DNA of 64,000 bases from Chiridota heheva (lineage: Eukaryota; Echinodermata; Holothuroidea; Apodida; Chiridotidae), in assembly GCA_020152595.1 (NCBI GenBank), contig JAIGNY010000690.1:1913501-1977500 (forward strand). Direction: 5' to 3'. The notes beneath the pieces were generated by a model. That model was given only the letters and a program-made list of their open reading frames with translations, had not been told where the DNA came from and searched no databases. Of the stretch, positions 43,284 through 55,239 are shown in pieces (within the stretch, counting starts at the first letter, position 1; each line of letters begins with the position of its first letter). A program made the translations under genes and the position numbers.

Positions 43284-43760
43284 GGGTCATCTGATATCCT
43301 TGAATTAGAATAAAACTTGAGGTATCCTCTGATCTATAGAATTATTCAAGTTAAAAAACTGTTCAAACATGAAATGTAACGTAGTACATACTTCTTATTG
43401 CTTCGTATAATGTTCAGATAAGTGCCTTTACATTGCAGCAAAGCTTGTCGGAGGGCAAGTGAAATTTAAGATTTTAACTGGGGGCCTCTTTGGTCTAAAG
43501 TATTGATCAAAAATCAAAAGAAAACTCAATATTCCAATAAAGTTGTCAGCAAATTGACCATTTTACAAGGAACGGCAAAGTTGATTGAATATTCTCACAA
43601 TTAAAGTCATGTAATAGCATATGACCGTGACGACTTGGGGCGATTATTTCCGCAATCATTCGATTACAGAATCTAGTGCATGATCTGTCATAACTACTCA
43701 AATTTGTAAGTACAGAAATATGGAAACTATTAGAATAAGTTTCAGGTTACTTCACTGTCA
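43284..43760. repeat. Repeat family R, right part of the copy split by element G
   Basis: Continues the R sequence broken off at 41156: CATCTGATATCC, then GCTTCGTATAATGTTCAGAT, GGGGGCCTCTTTGGTC, AAATTGACCATTTTACAAGG, ATCTGTCATAACTACTCAAA. It shares the CATTGCAGCAAAGCTTGTCG variant with the R copy at 38.7 kb. Confidence 0.8.
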
Positions 43761-43790
43761 GATAATGGGCTGTCGAATCGATTGATCATA

Positions 43791-44075
43791 TTAAAGGGAC
43801 TGAAAGATCATCTGTGCAACTGCAATTTTTTTCCCTGCAAAAGTAGCTATCATTGTTAAAGCAGTTAAAATGGAACATACATCTTTAAGGCCAGGTATCG
43901 TTTGAACAAGGACACTGTATAGATCGGAAATACAATACAAATCCAATATATCTGATTGGTTGAAATGTTTACGCAGTCACCTACCACTTCCACCGCAGAA
44001 GTAACATTACTATAGTAACATCAGATCTATTGGTGACGGTCAAACAATTTTCTTGAGACGAGATTCCATCTTTAA
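43791..44075. mobile_element. Probable TTAA-flanked MITE
   Basis: Bounded by TTAA at 43791 and 44072-44075 with short AAAG.. ends. Internal CTGATTGGTTGAAAT and the right end TCTTGAGACGAGATTC match the outer element at about 58205-58563. The terminal inverted repeat is weak. Confidence 0.45.
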
Positions 44076-44204
44076 TATGCAAATTTGTGACATTTGAATG
44101 GGCAATTGTATCTCTTTATTTTCTCATGTAAATCCATTTCTAAGCTACAATTGTTTGAAGTGATAGTCACATGCTGTGGCAAAGTTTTTTGGGTTTTGCC
44201 TCTT

Positions 44205-45245
44205 TCAAGTCCAGCTCTAAGTACATCAACAAAACCTGGCAAAACTCCTGGAATCACGAAACCAGTAACAAACTTCACACCATCAAACCTAAAATCGGGA
44301 CTAACAGCCCTCTGTACAGTCGCAATCGCAGGGAAGATATCTTTGTCACCAGCATCCGCCTTGGCCACTCCTCTCGTAGTCACTCCTATCTCTTATCCAG
44401 CTCCCCTGCCCCTCTCTGCACCAATTTCAACATTGATATTTCCATCAAGCATATTTACGTAAAGCTGTCCCCTATACCAGAACTCCAGATCTCTTTTGTC
44501 CTCACTCTTCTTAATCTCGGACCTATTAAAAAACAATTCTTTCTAAAACATCATCAACTTCCTCCGCAACAACCTCTTCCACCACATATAATCAGGAGTC
44601 AGGTAGCTCAGTTGGTAGAGCACACAACTGAGGTGCTGGAGGTACCGGGTTCAAGCCCCGATCAGGTCTAACTCGTTTTCCCACAGCTATGCAGACAGAT
44701 ATGCCGATCATCAAAGCGGAAGTACTTCGTTTGCAGCTCCTTCTCCCGTATTCAGCTGTTGAGAGAAGTGGCAATGGTTGAATAACGCCCGCTGTCCTTC
44801 GCCTTAGTCCCGATGGTAGAACAGTCACGCCCTACCTGCTTCTCTGAACACTATTTGAGAAGAGAAGCGTGAAAATGCGGTGTTCATTCACTTCCCTGAG
44901 CAAATGGATGGATGATGCGCCGTTTGGGCAGCTCTCCCCTATTCTAAAGCCCGGATGTTTGTAAAGTGCTTTTGAATATACTATGTATAGAAAGGGCGCC
45001 ATATAAAATAATTACTATTACCATATAATCTCCTCCTCCCCCCTCCCTTTCTACACCTAACCTTACACACTCCTTTCTTTTCACCTAATTTTTCTCCCAT
45101 ATTCAGTCTTCCCCCTTTATATCTCCATTCTAAACCTTCCTTTTCACTATTCTAACTCTTACACCATTATTTATTAACACCCTTTTGGCACATTTGACTC
45201 CGACTGTTGCGGTGCCGTTAAACATCAACAAACCAAACCAAACCT
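44205..45245 (+). mobile_element. LINE-A copy 2: C-terminal and 3' UTR, with a SINE inside
   Basis: From 44205 the codons KTWQNSWNHETSNKLHTI, NRREDIFVTSIRLGH and SHSYLLSSSPAPLC align with LINE-A copies at 4.8 and 8.3 kb. After the SINE the 3' UTR continues (CCCTTTCTACACCTAACC) to GGTGCCGTTAAACATCAACA at about 45214. The coding part runs in one frame for about 100 codons but lacks RNase H and RT. Confidence 0.8.
44594..45021 (+). mobile_element. tRNA-derived SINE T2 inside LINE-A, 9-bp target duplication
   Basis: The tRNA-like head has A box TAGCTCAGTTGGTAGAGC (44605-44622) and B box GGGTTCAAGCCCCG (44647-44660). A body of about 340 bp ends GTAAAGTGCTTTTGAATATA...GGGCGCCATATAAA and a short AT-rich tail. 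CATATAATC flanks it at 44585-44593 and 45022-45030. LINE-A copy 3 shows the corresponding empty site (ACAACCATATTTAGTCCTCC at about 8620), so boundaries are firm. The head does not form a paired acceptor stem and so is not a tRNA gene. Confidence 0.9.
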
Positions 45246-45315
45246 CTTTAAAGTCAAGGTGATAATGCCAGAATCATATCAAAATAAAACAATGAAAAGC
45301 CACAACCCAGTAGCT

Positions 45316-45869
45316 AGTAGGTTAGGCCAGCTTCATAAGCAGTAGGCCAGCTTCATAAGCAGTAGGCTAGCTTGACAAGGAGTAGGCTAGCTTGACAAGG
45401 AGTAGGCAAGCTTGACAAGGGGTAGGCAAGCTTGACAAGGGGTAGGCTAGGGTGACAAGTGGTAGGCTAGCTTGACAAGCGGTAGGCTAGCTTGACAAGC
45501 GGTAGGCTAGCTTGACAAGCGGTAGGCTAGCTTGACAAGCGGTAGGCTAGCTTGACAAGCGGTAGGCTAACTTGACAAGCGGTAGGCTAGCTTGACAAGC
45601 GGTAGGCTAGCTTGACAAGCGGTAGGCTAGCTTGACAAGCGGTAGGCTAGCTTGACAAGCGGTAGGCTAGCTTGACAAGCGGTAGGCTAGCTTGACAAGC
45701 GGTAGGCTAGCTTGACAAGCGGTAGGCTAGCTTGACAAGCGGTAGGCTAGCTTGACAAGCGGTAGGCTAGCTTGACAAGCGGTAGGCTAGCTTGACAAGC
45801 GGTAGGCTAGCTTGACAAGCGGTAGGCTAGCTTGACAAGCGGTAGGCTAGCTTGACAAGCGGTAGGCTA
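45316..45869. repeat. 20-bp tandem array A (GGTAGGCTAGCTTGACAAGC)
   Basis: About 28 copies, the right part nearly perfect. It is the reverse complement of array B at 46648-47808. It abuts the inverted first half of element G. Confidence 0.97.
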
Positions 45870-46553
45870 TTTATCGCAATAGGCATTTAGACCTTGTTTT
45901 AGGTACTAAAATCATTGAAAGTGCAGTACAGTGTAGTGTATGAACCTCATAGTGTAGTGTGACACCTTCCAGAATATGTTGTTCCCTACCATCAGTGACA
46001 TCATTCTCCAAAAGATATATACATAGTGATCCTTTGTATTTTCATACTGTTTTGCTTGTATTCAAAGCTTATTTTGTGCAATAGAGATCAAAGTACATCT
46101 AAAATAGATTATTCTAACTGTTTGAAGGGAAAAAAAATCAAAACTGATCAATAAAAATTTCAGACACAGTAACACTCGTCACATAATAGACCCATCACAA
46201 CACATATTTTAGTGCCAAAACTCTTTAAGATTGTTGAATTCCTGAATTTTATGTTTTATTAGAATGAAGCTCCAACTTATATTTGATGCACAACATTTGC
46301 TCATTGCTTTTTTAACTTCACAAAAGTTTTACATGTATTCATCAAAATGAACAAACCTACTGTATGTCTGTTTTTATGTAACACCCGTTATGCATGTTTG
46401 CTCACATCAGTCTCATCTGGTGTAGCATTTGTCCGACTTTTTCCTTCTTAGTAAAGAAGAAGCTGTATACCTAGGGACGGTACTGCATTTGGATAATAAC
46501 AATTACTATTTGAAATAAATTGTTCTGAATCGTAACACCCGGCGCAATTGACC
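45870..46553. mobile_element. Element G, copy 2, first half, inverted
   Basis: Reverse-complement match to 41157-41865: CATACTGTTTTGCTTGTATT, AGTCTCATCTGGTGTAGCAT and TGTCCGACTTTTTCCTTCT all correspond inverted. TGACGGGTGTTAC motifs are seen on the minus strand at 46169, 46378 and 46532. The element terminus CAATTGACC ends at 46553 and faces array B through about 90 bp of flanking sequence. Confidence 0.8.
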
Positions 46554-46647
46554 ACCATGGTCAAAACATGTGAGATCTGAACAGAATGTTTTTTAAAAAA
46601 GGGCTTCATTCCTGGAATTGTGAGAAACCTGCCTTAGCCGCGGGTAT

Positions 46648-47808
46648 GCTTATCAAGCTAGCCTACAGCTTATCAAGCAAGTCTACTGCTTATCAAGCTA
46701 ACCTACTGCTTATCAAGCAAGCCTACTGCTTATCAAGCTAGCCTACTGCTTATCAAGCTAGCCTACTGCTTATCAAGCTAGCCTACTGCTTGTCAAGCTA
46801 GCCTACCGCTTGTCAAGCTAGCCTACCGCTTGTCAAGCTAGCCTACCGCTTGTCAAGCTAGCCTACCGCTTGTCAAGCTAGCCTACCGCTTGTCAAGCTA
46901 GCCTACCGCTTGTCAAGCTAGCCTACCGCTTGTCAAGCTAGCCTACCGCTTCTCAAGCTAGCCTACCGCTTATCAAGCTAGCCTACCGCTTATCAAGCTA
47001 GCCTACCGCTTATCAAGCTAGCCTACTGCTTATCAAGCTAGCCTACTGTTTATCAAGCTAGCCTACTGCTTATCAAGCTAGCCTACTGTTTATCAAGCTA
47101 GCCTACCGCTTATCAAGCTAGCTGACTGCTTATCAAGCTAGCCTACTGCTTATCCAGCTAGCCTACTGCTAGTGTGCTGTTTATCAAGCTAGCCTACAGC
47201 TTATCAAGCTAGCCTACTGCTTATCAAGCTAGCCTACTGCTTATCGAGCTAGCCTACTGCTTAGCAAGCTAACCTACTGCTTGTCCAGCTACTGTAGCGC
47301 TAATCAAGCTAACCTACTGCTTATCAAGCTAGCCTACTGCTTATCCAGCTAGCCTACTGCTTATCCAGCTAGCCTACTGCTTATCCAGCTAGCCTACTGC
47401 TTATCCAGTTAGCCTACTGCTTATCCAGTTAGCCTACTGCTTGTCAAGCTAGCCTACTGCTTGTCAAGCTAGCCTACTGCTTGTCAAGCTAGCCAACTGC
47501 TTGTCAAGCTAGCCAACTGCTTGTCAAGCTAGCCTACTGCTTGTCAAGCTAGCCTACTGCTTGTCAAGCTAGCCTACTGCTTGTCAAGCTAGCCTACTGC
47601 TTGTCAAGCTAGCCTACTGCTTGTCAAGCTAGCCTACTGCTTGTCAAGCTAGCCTACTGCTTGTCAAGCTAGCCTACTGCTTGTCAAGCTAGCCTTTGCT
47701 TGTCAAGCCAAGCTAGCCTACTAACTTGTCAAGCTAGCCTACTGCTTGTCAAGGTAGCCTACTGCTTGTCAAGCTAGCCTACTGTTTTTCAAGCTAGCCT
47801 ACCGCTTA
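46648..47808. repeat. 20-bp tandem array B (GCTTGTCAAGCTAGCCTACC)
   Basis: About 58 copies of the complement of array A. Sub-blocks are homogenised separately: CCGCTTGTCAAG (46800-46960), CTGCTTATCAAG (46965-47430), CTGCTTGTCAAG (47440-47690). A scrambled stretch lies at 47165-47320. Element G's second half starts immediately after. Confidence 0.97.
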
Positions 47809-48750
47809 CATAATGTGTGACGGGTGTTACACATTTTGTTTTGTACCAGAGGTTTGTAAATGTAGGTAATTTGACTGACAGTAAAATTGATATAAAGATA
47901 TCAATAGGAACAAGGTGCCTTTGAAGTATACTTTGTATACTCCATCCCTGTGAGAGTTATACCAATTCTTCTTTTAACATGTGACGGGTGTTACAGTGGC
48001 AGTTCCCCAAACCATATAATCGGCACTTCTAGGAACATTATAAATTCTTATCACAAGATTTTAAAGGCTATAGATATAAATTTACATACTGAAATTTGTA
48101 AATCTCCTTCAGTTTTTAATGTCATTAACTTTCCATGTATTACATACTGCAGTTTGTACAATGTATGTAACACCTGTCACACAATTTGTGATGGGTGTTA
48201 CATCTTTATTTTTCCCATATATATGATAATAAAAATTAAATCTAATTTATTGGGTACAACTGATATATAGATATCAGTCTGAATGAAGAGGATTTGAAAT
48301 ATGTTTTTAATGCTTCAACTCTAAGTAGAGTCATAGAAACCTTTCTGAAAAAGTGTGATGAGTGTTACATTGTCAATATCTCAAATATTGCTTCAAAAGA
48401 TCCAGTCATTGAGTCTACAAACTGCATAGATATGAATATGTATATGATATGCATGCGCCAGGAAAAGCAAGTACATACCTTAACCACTAAAACACATTAA
48501 TTCTAAACAGTTAGTACACCATGAAAAAATATTGGTGAAACTTTGGCAAAAAATGAGCTCAAAAATTACCATTTGCATTGCATGGTACTTAATAGAGTGC
48601 AGCATTTATTTTGCATAAATAAATGGACATTTTTTGAAAATTTACTTTGATCATGAAAATTCACATATTAGTGGATACTAAAAGCAACTAATCTGCTCCA
48701 AGTTATTATCAATTTTCATGCTTTTTGTCCCTATTTCTGTGGAATTGACG
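47809..48750. mobile_element. Element G, copy 2, second half
   Basis: Direct match to 41965-43279 without repeat S: TTTTGTACCAGAGGTTTG, ACCATATAATCGGCACTTCT, then the right terminus CTGTGGAATTGAC at about 48736-48749. TGACGGGTGTTAC lies at 47818 and 47982, and a facing pair at 48167-48201. Confidence 0.85.
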
Positions 48751-49690
48751 TGGTAATGTTTTGAATAACATGCGAAAAATATAAAATATATGTGACATTC
48801 AAGACATTTATGTGACATTTGAAATTTTGTAAGATGACATTTTGTGAAAAGCCATCAATTATCACTATATTCTCTGATCTTTTGATTGGCTAGAACAAAA
48901 TATAATCTTTGAATCTTGTTGTTTGTTTTAAGATTTGTACAATTTTCTTTCCAGGAATACGATATCAACCATAATAAGTAATGTCACATATTCTGTGAAA
49001 TTGAAGTGTAATGGAAAGGCAAACAACTGAAAGAACATTAATATTTTTTCAAGGAGTTTAGATTAAATCTCGAGCCACTTTCGAACTTGAAGGCTTATGG
49101 CTACAGTTTAAGTTGAACAGTGCAATAACAATTGATGGAATTTAACATTTGTTATGAGAGATCTTTGTTTTGGATATGATGACTATAAAGTTACAAAATA
49201 TTTTTGTATATCAATTTGTCTGTCTTCCCCTTTTGATATAGGCATTCAGTTTTATATTGAATTGATTTATATTGCTGTAATTTATGACAATATTTTTATG
49301 TTTTGTACTTTTTGTGGATAGCAATACATGTTATGCTTATTATTTTGAAGGACTTGTTTGCTTGGAAAGTAAGTCATGGAAGCTTTAAAATTAGATAATT
49401 TATGACATACAGAACGTTTAAATAGGATCAAAGTGGTAAGAGAATTATCAATGGTTCCTAGAAATGTATCTTTGCATTTGATTTGTTCATAAGATTAATG
49501 AGCAGTCAACTTCCCACCTCAAACTTACAGGATTTGTTATTTATTTTATGATTAAAGGACAGAAAAACAGAACTGCAGTATTAAACTACTTTGATATATT
49601 GGTGATATTTTAAAAAGATATTTGTTTTTAAAAATTCCTCGAGTTTTAATTTACATTAACTTTTTCAGACTCCATTCTACTCATCGCTAT
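48751..49690. other. No transposon recognised; one weak terminal-exon candidate
   Basis: AT-rich. At 48954 a strong acceptor (ACAATTTTCTTTCCAG) is followed by EYDINHN and K then TAA, which could be a short last exon but could also be chance. Confidence 0.25.
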
Positions 49691-49691
49691 G

Positions 49692-49927
49692 AACAGCTTC
49701 TATTGTCAAAATGGATTTCTATCGTCAAAATGGACTGGAATAAAGCCTTCACATTGCCATTAAACTCCATTTTTGGTGGTTAAAAAACTTGTACCAGAAT
49801 AGCTACAGTAGCTAAATTTTGTTTGCTATTCTGGTACAGAGTGTATTAAGTACCAAAATATGGTAATGAGAAGGCTTTACTCCAGTCATTTTGACAATAG
49901 AAATCCATTCTGAAAATAGAAGCTGTT
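49692..49927. mobile_element. Palindromic MITE Q, copy 2
   Basis: Near full-length inverted repeat with ends AACAGCTTCTATTGTCAAAA and (complement) AACAGCTTCTATTTTCAGAA; arms share AATAAAGCCTTCACATTGCC / AGTAAAGCCTTCTCATTACC. Flanks are TATG and TATC. Confidence 0.85.
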
Positions 49928-50355
49928 TATCAATGATTGCAAGCAACAAAATATCAAAAAATAATTCATATTTTGGAGAAATGAGGCTGTGAAGTCTGAC
50001 AAGGAGACTAGACTCACTAGTGCAGAGTGTCTTTTTGCCAGTTTTTGGTAAATTTATAAAAAAAAAATTCATTGACATCTTTTGCCTCTTAAAGGGATCA
50101 AATGTTATTATATTTGGAATATAAGATAAATAACTGGGCCATGGTTCCAAAAGCTTTGCTGAATATTTTGAGAGTCTAGAAAATTGCGCCCTTACGTTTC
50201 GGTCTAATGATAAATTTCTACAAAATTGTATTATGTTAAACGAATCTCTATAAAGGATTAATGCTGGAATACTTTCCTTATTATTTTCTTCCTTTTAATG
50301 TCCTCATAATTTATAAAGATGAACATACGAGAACACCAAAAGAATCTGCTTACTA
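49928..50355. other. No recognisable feature
   Basis: AT-rich sequence. A 112-codon minus-strand open frame (49812-50150) overlaps MITE Q and shows no motif. Confidence 0.4.
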
Positions 50356-50357
50356 TT

Positions 50358-50482
50358 ATCAATCAGGAGATCTCCTGATTGGGAGATCTCCTGATTGGGA
50401 GATCTCCTGATTGGGAGATCTCCTGATTGAGAGATCTCTGATTGAGAGATCTGATTGGGAGATCTCCTGATTGGGAGATGTC
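50358..50482. repeat. 16-17-bp palindromic tandem array (GGAGATCTCCTGATTG)
   Basis: About eight units. Adjacent units make the perfect 20-bp palindrome AATCAGGAGATCTCCTGATT or variants, so the whole array can extrude as cruciforms. Confidence 0.9.
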
Positions 50483-50486
50483 CAAG

Positions 50487-50665
50487 CATAGCAAGATTTA
50501 ACGTTCCGAAAGCATCCAGTGCTGGACATTATATTAAGACGGCCACAACCTTTGATAACCAGTTGTGAACTCACTGGTTGCAGACCCACTGGGATTTGAA
50601 CCTGGGATGTGTGGGAGAGAGGACAAAGCACTAATCACTACACCACGGAGGTCTGTTAGATCTAG
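50487..50665 (-). mobile_element. tRNA-derived SINE T1, second copy
   Basis: On the minus strand: head ACCTCCGTGGTGTAGTGATT with A box, B box GGTTCAAATCCCAG (about 50590), GTGGGTCTGCAACCAGTGAG, TTAATATAATGTCCAGCACT, ACGTTAAATCTTGCTATGCT. It matches the SINE at 40.6 kb but has a single B box. Its 5' head is the right-most recognisable SINE part and runs directly into the 3-kb array. Confidence 0.85.
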
Positions 50666-53600
50666 ACATGCGCAGTGACCATAATTTAAACTGTACCACT
50701 ACACCACGGAGGTCTGTTAGATCTAGACATGCGCAGTGACAACTGTACCACTACACCACAGAAGTCTGTTAGATCTAGACATGCGCAGTGACCATAATTT
50801 ACATTGTACCACTACACCACAGAGGTCTGTTAGATCTAGACATGCGCAGTGACAACTGTACCACTACACCACGAGGTCTGTTAGATCTAGACATGCGCAG
50901 TGACCATAATTTACATTGTACCACTACACCACAGAGGTCTGTTAGATCTAGACATGCGCAGTGACAACTGTACCACTACACCACGAGGTCTGTTAGATCT
51001 AGACATGCGCAGTGACCATAATTTACATTGTACCACTACACCACAGAGGTCTGTTAGATCTAGACATGCGCAGTGACAACTGTACCACTACACCACGAGG
51101 TCTGTTAGATCTAGACATGTTCAGTGACCATAATTTACATTGTACCACTACACCACGGAGGTCTGTTAGATCTAGACATGTTCAGTGACCATAATTTACA
51201 TTGTACCACTACACCACGGAGGTCTGTTAGATCTAGACATGCGCAGTGACAACTGTACCACTACACCACAGAAGTCTGTTAGATCTAGACATGCGCAGTG
51301 ACCATAATTTACATTGTACCACTACACCACAGAGGTCTGTTAGATCTAGACATGCGCAGTGACAACTGTACCACTACACCACGAGGTCTGTTAGATCTAG
51401 ACATGCGCAGTGACCATAATTTACATTGTACCACTACACCACAGAGGTCTGTTAGATCTAGACATGCGCAGTGACAACTGTACCACTACACCACGAGGTC
51501 TGTTAGATCTAGACATGCGCAGTGACCATAATTTACATTGTACCACTACACCACAGAGGTCTGTTAGATCTAGACATGCGCAGTGACAACTGTACCACTA
51601 CACCACAGAGGTCTGTTAGATCTAGACATGCGCAGTGACAACTGTACCACTACACCACAGAAGTCTGTTAGATCTAGACATGCGCAGTGACCATAATTTA
51701 CATTGTACCACTACACCACAGAGGTCTGTTAGATCTAGACATGCGCAGTGACAACTGTACCACTACACCACAGAGGTCTGTTAGATCTAGACATGCAGTG
51801 ACCATAATTTACATTGTACCACTACACCACAGAGGTCTGTTAGATCTAGACATGCGCAGTGACAACTGTACCACTACACCACGAGGTCTGTTAGATCTAG
51901 ACATGCGCAGTGACCATAATTTACATTGTACCACTACACCACAGAGGTCTGTTAGATCTAGACATGCGCAGTGACAACTGTACCACTACACCACGAGGTC
52001 TGTTAGATCTAGACATGTTCAGTGACCATAATTTACATTGTACCACTACACCACGGAGGTCTGTTAGATCTAGACATGTTCAGTGACCATAATTTACATT
52101 GTACCACTACACCACGGAGGTCTGTTAGATCTAGACATGCGCAGTGACAACTGTACCACTACACCACAGAAGTCTGTTAGATCTAGACATGCGCAGTGAC
52201 CATAATTTACATTGTACCACTACACCACAGAGGTCTGTTAGATCTAGACATGCGCAGTGACAACTGTACCACTACACCACGAGGTCTGTTAGATCTAGAC
52301 ATGCGCAGTGACCATAATTTACATTGTACCACTACACCACAGAGGTCTGTTAGATCTAGACATGCGCAGTGACAACTGTACCACTACACCACGAGGTCTG
52401 TTAGATCTAGACATGCGCAGTGACCATAATTTACATTGTACCACTACACCACAGAGGTCTGTTAGATCTAGACATGCACAGTGACAACTGTACCACTACA
52501 CCACAGAGGTCTGTTAGATCTAGACATGCGCAGTGACAACTGTACCACTACACCACGAGGTCTGTTAGATCTAGACATGCGCAGTGACCATAATTTACAT
52601 TGTACCACTACACCACAGAGGTCTGTTAGATCTAGATAGACATGCGCAGTGACAACTGTACCACTACACCACAGAAGTCTGTTAGATCTAGACATGCGCA
52701 GTGACCATAATTTACATTGTACCACTACACCACAGAGGTCTGTTAGATCTAGACATGCGCAGTGACAACTGTACCACTACACCACAGAAGTCTGTTAGAT
52801 CTAGACATGCGCAGTGACCATAATTTACATTGTACCACTACACCACAGAGGTCTGTTAGATCTAGACATGCGCAGTGACAACTGTACCACTACACCACGA
52901 GGTCTGTTAGATTTAGACATGCGCAGTGACCATAATTTACATTGTACCACTACACCACAGAGGTCTGTTAGATCTAGACATGCGCAGTGACAACTGTACC
53001 ACTACACCACGAGGTCTGTTAGATCTAGACATGCGCAGTGACCATAATTTACATTGTACCACTACACCACAGAGGTCTGTTAGATCTAGACATGCGCAGT
53101 GACAACTGTACCACTACACCACGAGGTCTGTTAGATCTAGACATGCGCAGTGACCATAATTTACATTGTACCACTACACCACAGAGGTCTGTTAGATCTA
53201 GACATGCGCAGTGACAACTGTACCACTACACCACAAGGTCTGTTAGATCTAGACATGCGCAGTGACCATAATTTACATTGTACCACTACACCACGGAGGT
53301 CTGTTAGATCTAGACATGCGCAGTGACAACTGTACCACTACACCACAGAAGTCTGTTAGATCTAGACATGCGCAGTGACCATAATTTACATTGTACCACT
53401 ACACCACAGAGGTCTGTTAGATCTAGACATGCGCAGTGACAACTGTACCACTACACCACGAGGTCTGTTAGGTCTAGACATGCGCAGTGACCATAATTTA
53501 CATTGTACCACTACACCACAGAGGTCTGTTAGATCTAGACATGCGCAGTGACCATAATTTACATTGTACCACTACACCACAGAGGTCTGTTAGACCTAGA

Positions 53601-53690
53601 CATGCACAGTGATTAGAATTTACACTGTACCACTACACCACAGAGGTCTGTTAGATCTAGACATGCGCAGTGACCATAATTTAAACTGTT
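50640..53690. repeat. 3-kb array grown from the SINE T1 head, 61/51-bp alternating units
   Basis: About 55 units. The long unit (61 bp) adds CCATAATTTACATT to the short unit (51-53 bp); both share GTACCACTACACCACAGAGG, TCTGTTAGATCTAGACATGC and GCAGTGAC. On the minus strand each unit reads CCTCTGTGGTGTAGTGGTAC, which is the 5' head and A box of SINE T1. Long and short units mostly alternate (dimer ~112 bp), and a larger block recurs: the rare ATGTTCAGTGACC pair at 51117-51190 returns at 52014-52090, 897 bp later. The last unit ends at about 53690. Confidence 0.95.
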
Positions 53691-55235
53691 TTTAATAAGT
53701 TCAGCCGTTAAATATTTTGTTGCTGTTCAAATTCTGTTTTTCTTAAATTTGAATAAAGTTGCAGCCTTTATAATGATATTGAAATTAATATTTCTGGAAC
53801 TTAACATTCTTCCTTGCATAATTCAAGACTTTGCTGCTGACAAAAACGTTAAATTCTGCTCGTCAGAGACTATTAAAATAAATATTCAATGATTACTTTA
53901 AAACTCCTCAGTGAAGTCAAATTTGCACTGGTGAAAATGGAGAAAATAATATCATCGATCTGTTGCACCAGTAAAAAGTAGAATATTTCACATGTAATTT
54001 TCATACTTTTATCCCAAACCTATTTTACCGTTATGTATTTCTGTAGAGAGATTTAAATTAAGAAAGATGCATTGTGGGTTATAATGACAAAAAAATTCCC
54101 AATTGGGAGATCACCTGTTCGGGGGCGGGGGCCGAACTGATTATGGGAAAATCGTCTTCATTACTTATTATCGAGGAAAATTGAAAAAGAGAAAGCTGTG
54201 TTGGGACGAGTGTTTAATCAAATTTGGCATTTTGCGAAGTGTTTGATAATTGGTTTTTAGAAAGGTGTTTAATTCTGGGAAAATCTTCAAATTTGGAAGA
54301 AATTAAGTAGCTTGTTAAGTTGATATTGATGTTTAAAATATCTTTTTAATTTAACTGTTGGTAATGGATATGACCAAGTATCAAGTGAACAATCTTCCTC
54401 CGTATTTTAGTGGCACAAGATGAAAATGAAAAAAGACACTCCAATAATGATAATGAAAAAAAAAAATTTGAAGCATATAAAATGACGACACCAGATAGGT
54501 GACTACCTACAGTATATATACGCCAAATGTTTGCATGAAAAGTGAAATGGTAAAAAGAATTTTTTTTGTGGTAAATTTTTGCTGCTTTCAAAATATCTAA
54601 TACATTTAATGCCAATATACGTAATATATGCTTGTTGACCTTTTTCAAAGGAGAGGATATATTTTGCATATTTTTTGTAACGAAAGGGTAGTATATATCG
54701 TGTAAAAAAGAAGAAGAAGAGAGAACTTGCTGTAACACATCCAATTACCATTCCTGCAGAAAGTTTGAGTTTAACAGAAAAATCCAATCTCATTTAAATT
54801 TACGTTTCTTTCTTTCACTTGTACTGTCCCAAAAGAGGTGATCATTCAACACGTATCAGAGGAAGAATGCAAATTGATTTTTCACGTTCATTCAGTGTTC
54901 CTGGCTGTTATATTATACCAAGTTAAAACCAAAGTGACATAAATTTTCAGAAAGTACTTATGTTCAGGTGTTCGGAGCTAATTTTCTGCTTGATTTGGAA
55001 GAGAAAGCCTGTGTTAAAAGTAGAACTTATGACCTAAATTCAGATCGGACAGCTTTCAATTAATCAAGAACGTATATGTGAACAAAAAGTGGTGGTGGAT
55101 TTCTTATTGCATGCAGGGCAGTTTGCATTCCCACCATGCGCATTACAAATTTCATGTGCATACAAGTTTTGTTTATCAATTTCTTGAAAATTTACAACTT
55201 GGCCAATTGATATAAATTGATTTTGTTTTTCATTA
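53691..55235. other. No recognisable feature
   Basis: AT-rich sequence. Open frames near 54346-54793 on the minus strand have no recognisable motif and poly-T/poly-Phe character. Confidence 0.4.
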
Positions 55236-55239
55236 TTAT

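Noticed and set aside
44598..44671. Possible tRNA gene
   Set aside because: A- and B-box-like arms are present but the acceptor stem does not pair, a ~340-bp body and AT-rich tail follow, and target duplications flank the whole unit: a SINE.
45316..47808. Arrays A and B as the arms of one giant foldback transposon
   Set aside because: Possible, but the loop is half of element G with its own terminus and flank inside, and the other half continues outside array B. A single inversion explains this more simply.
48954..48980. Short terminal exon (EYDINHNK then stop)
   Set aside because: The acceptor is strong, but eight codons cannot be distinguished from chance without transcript data.
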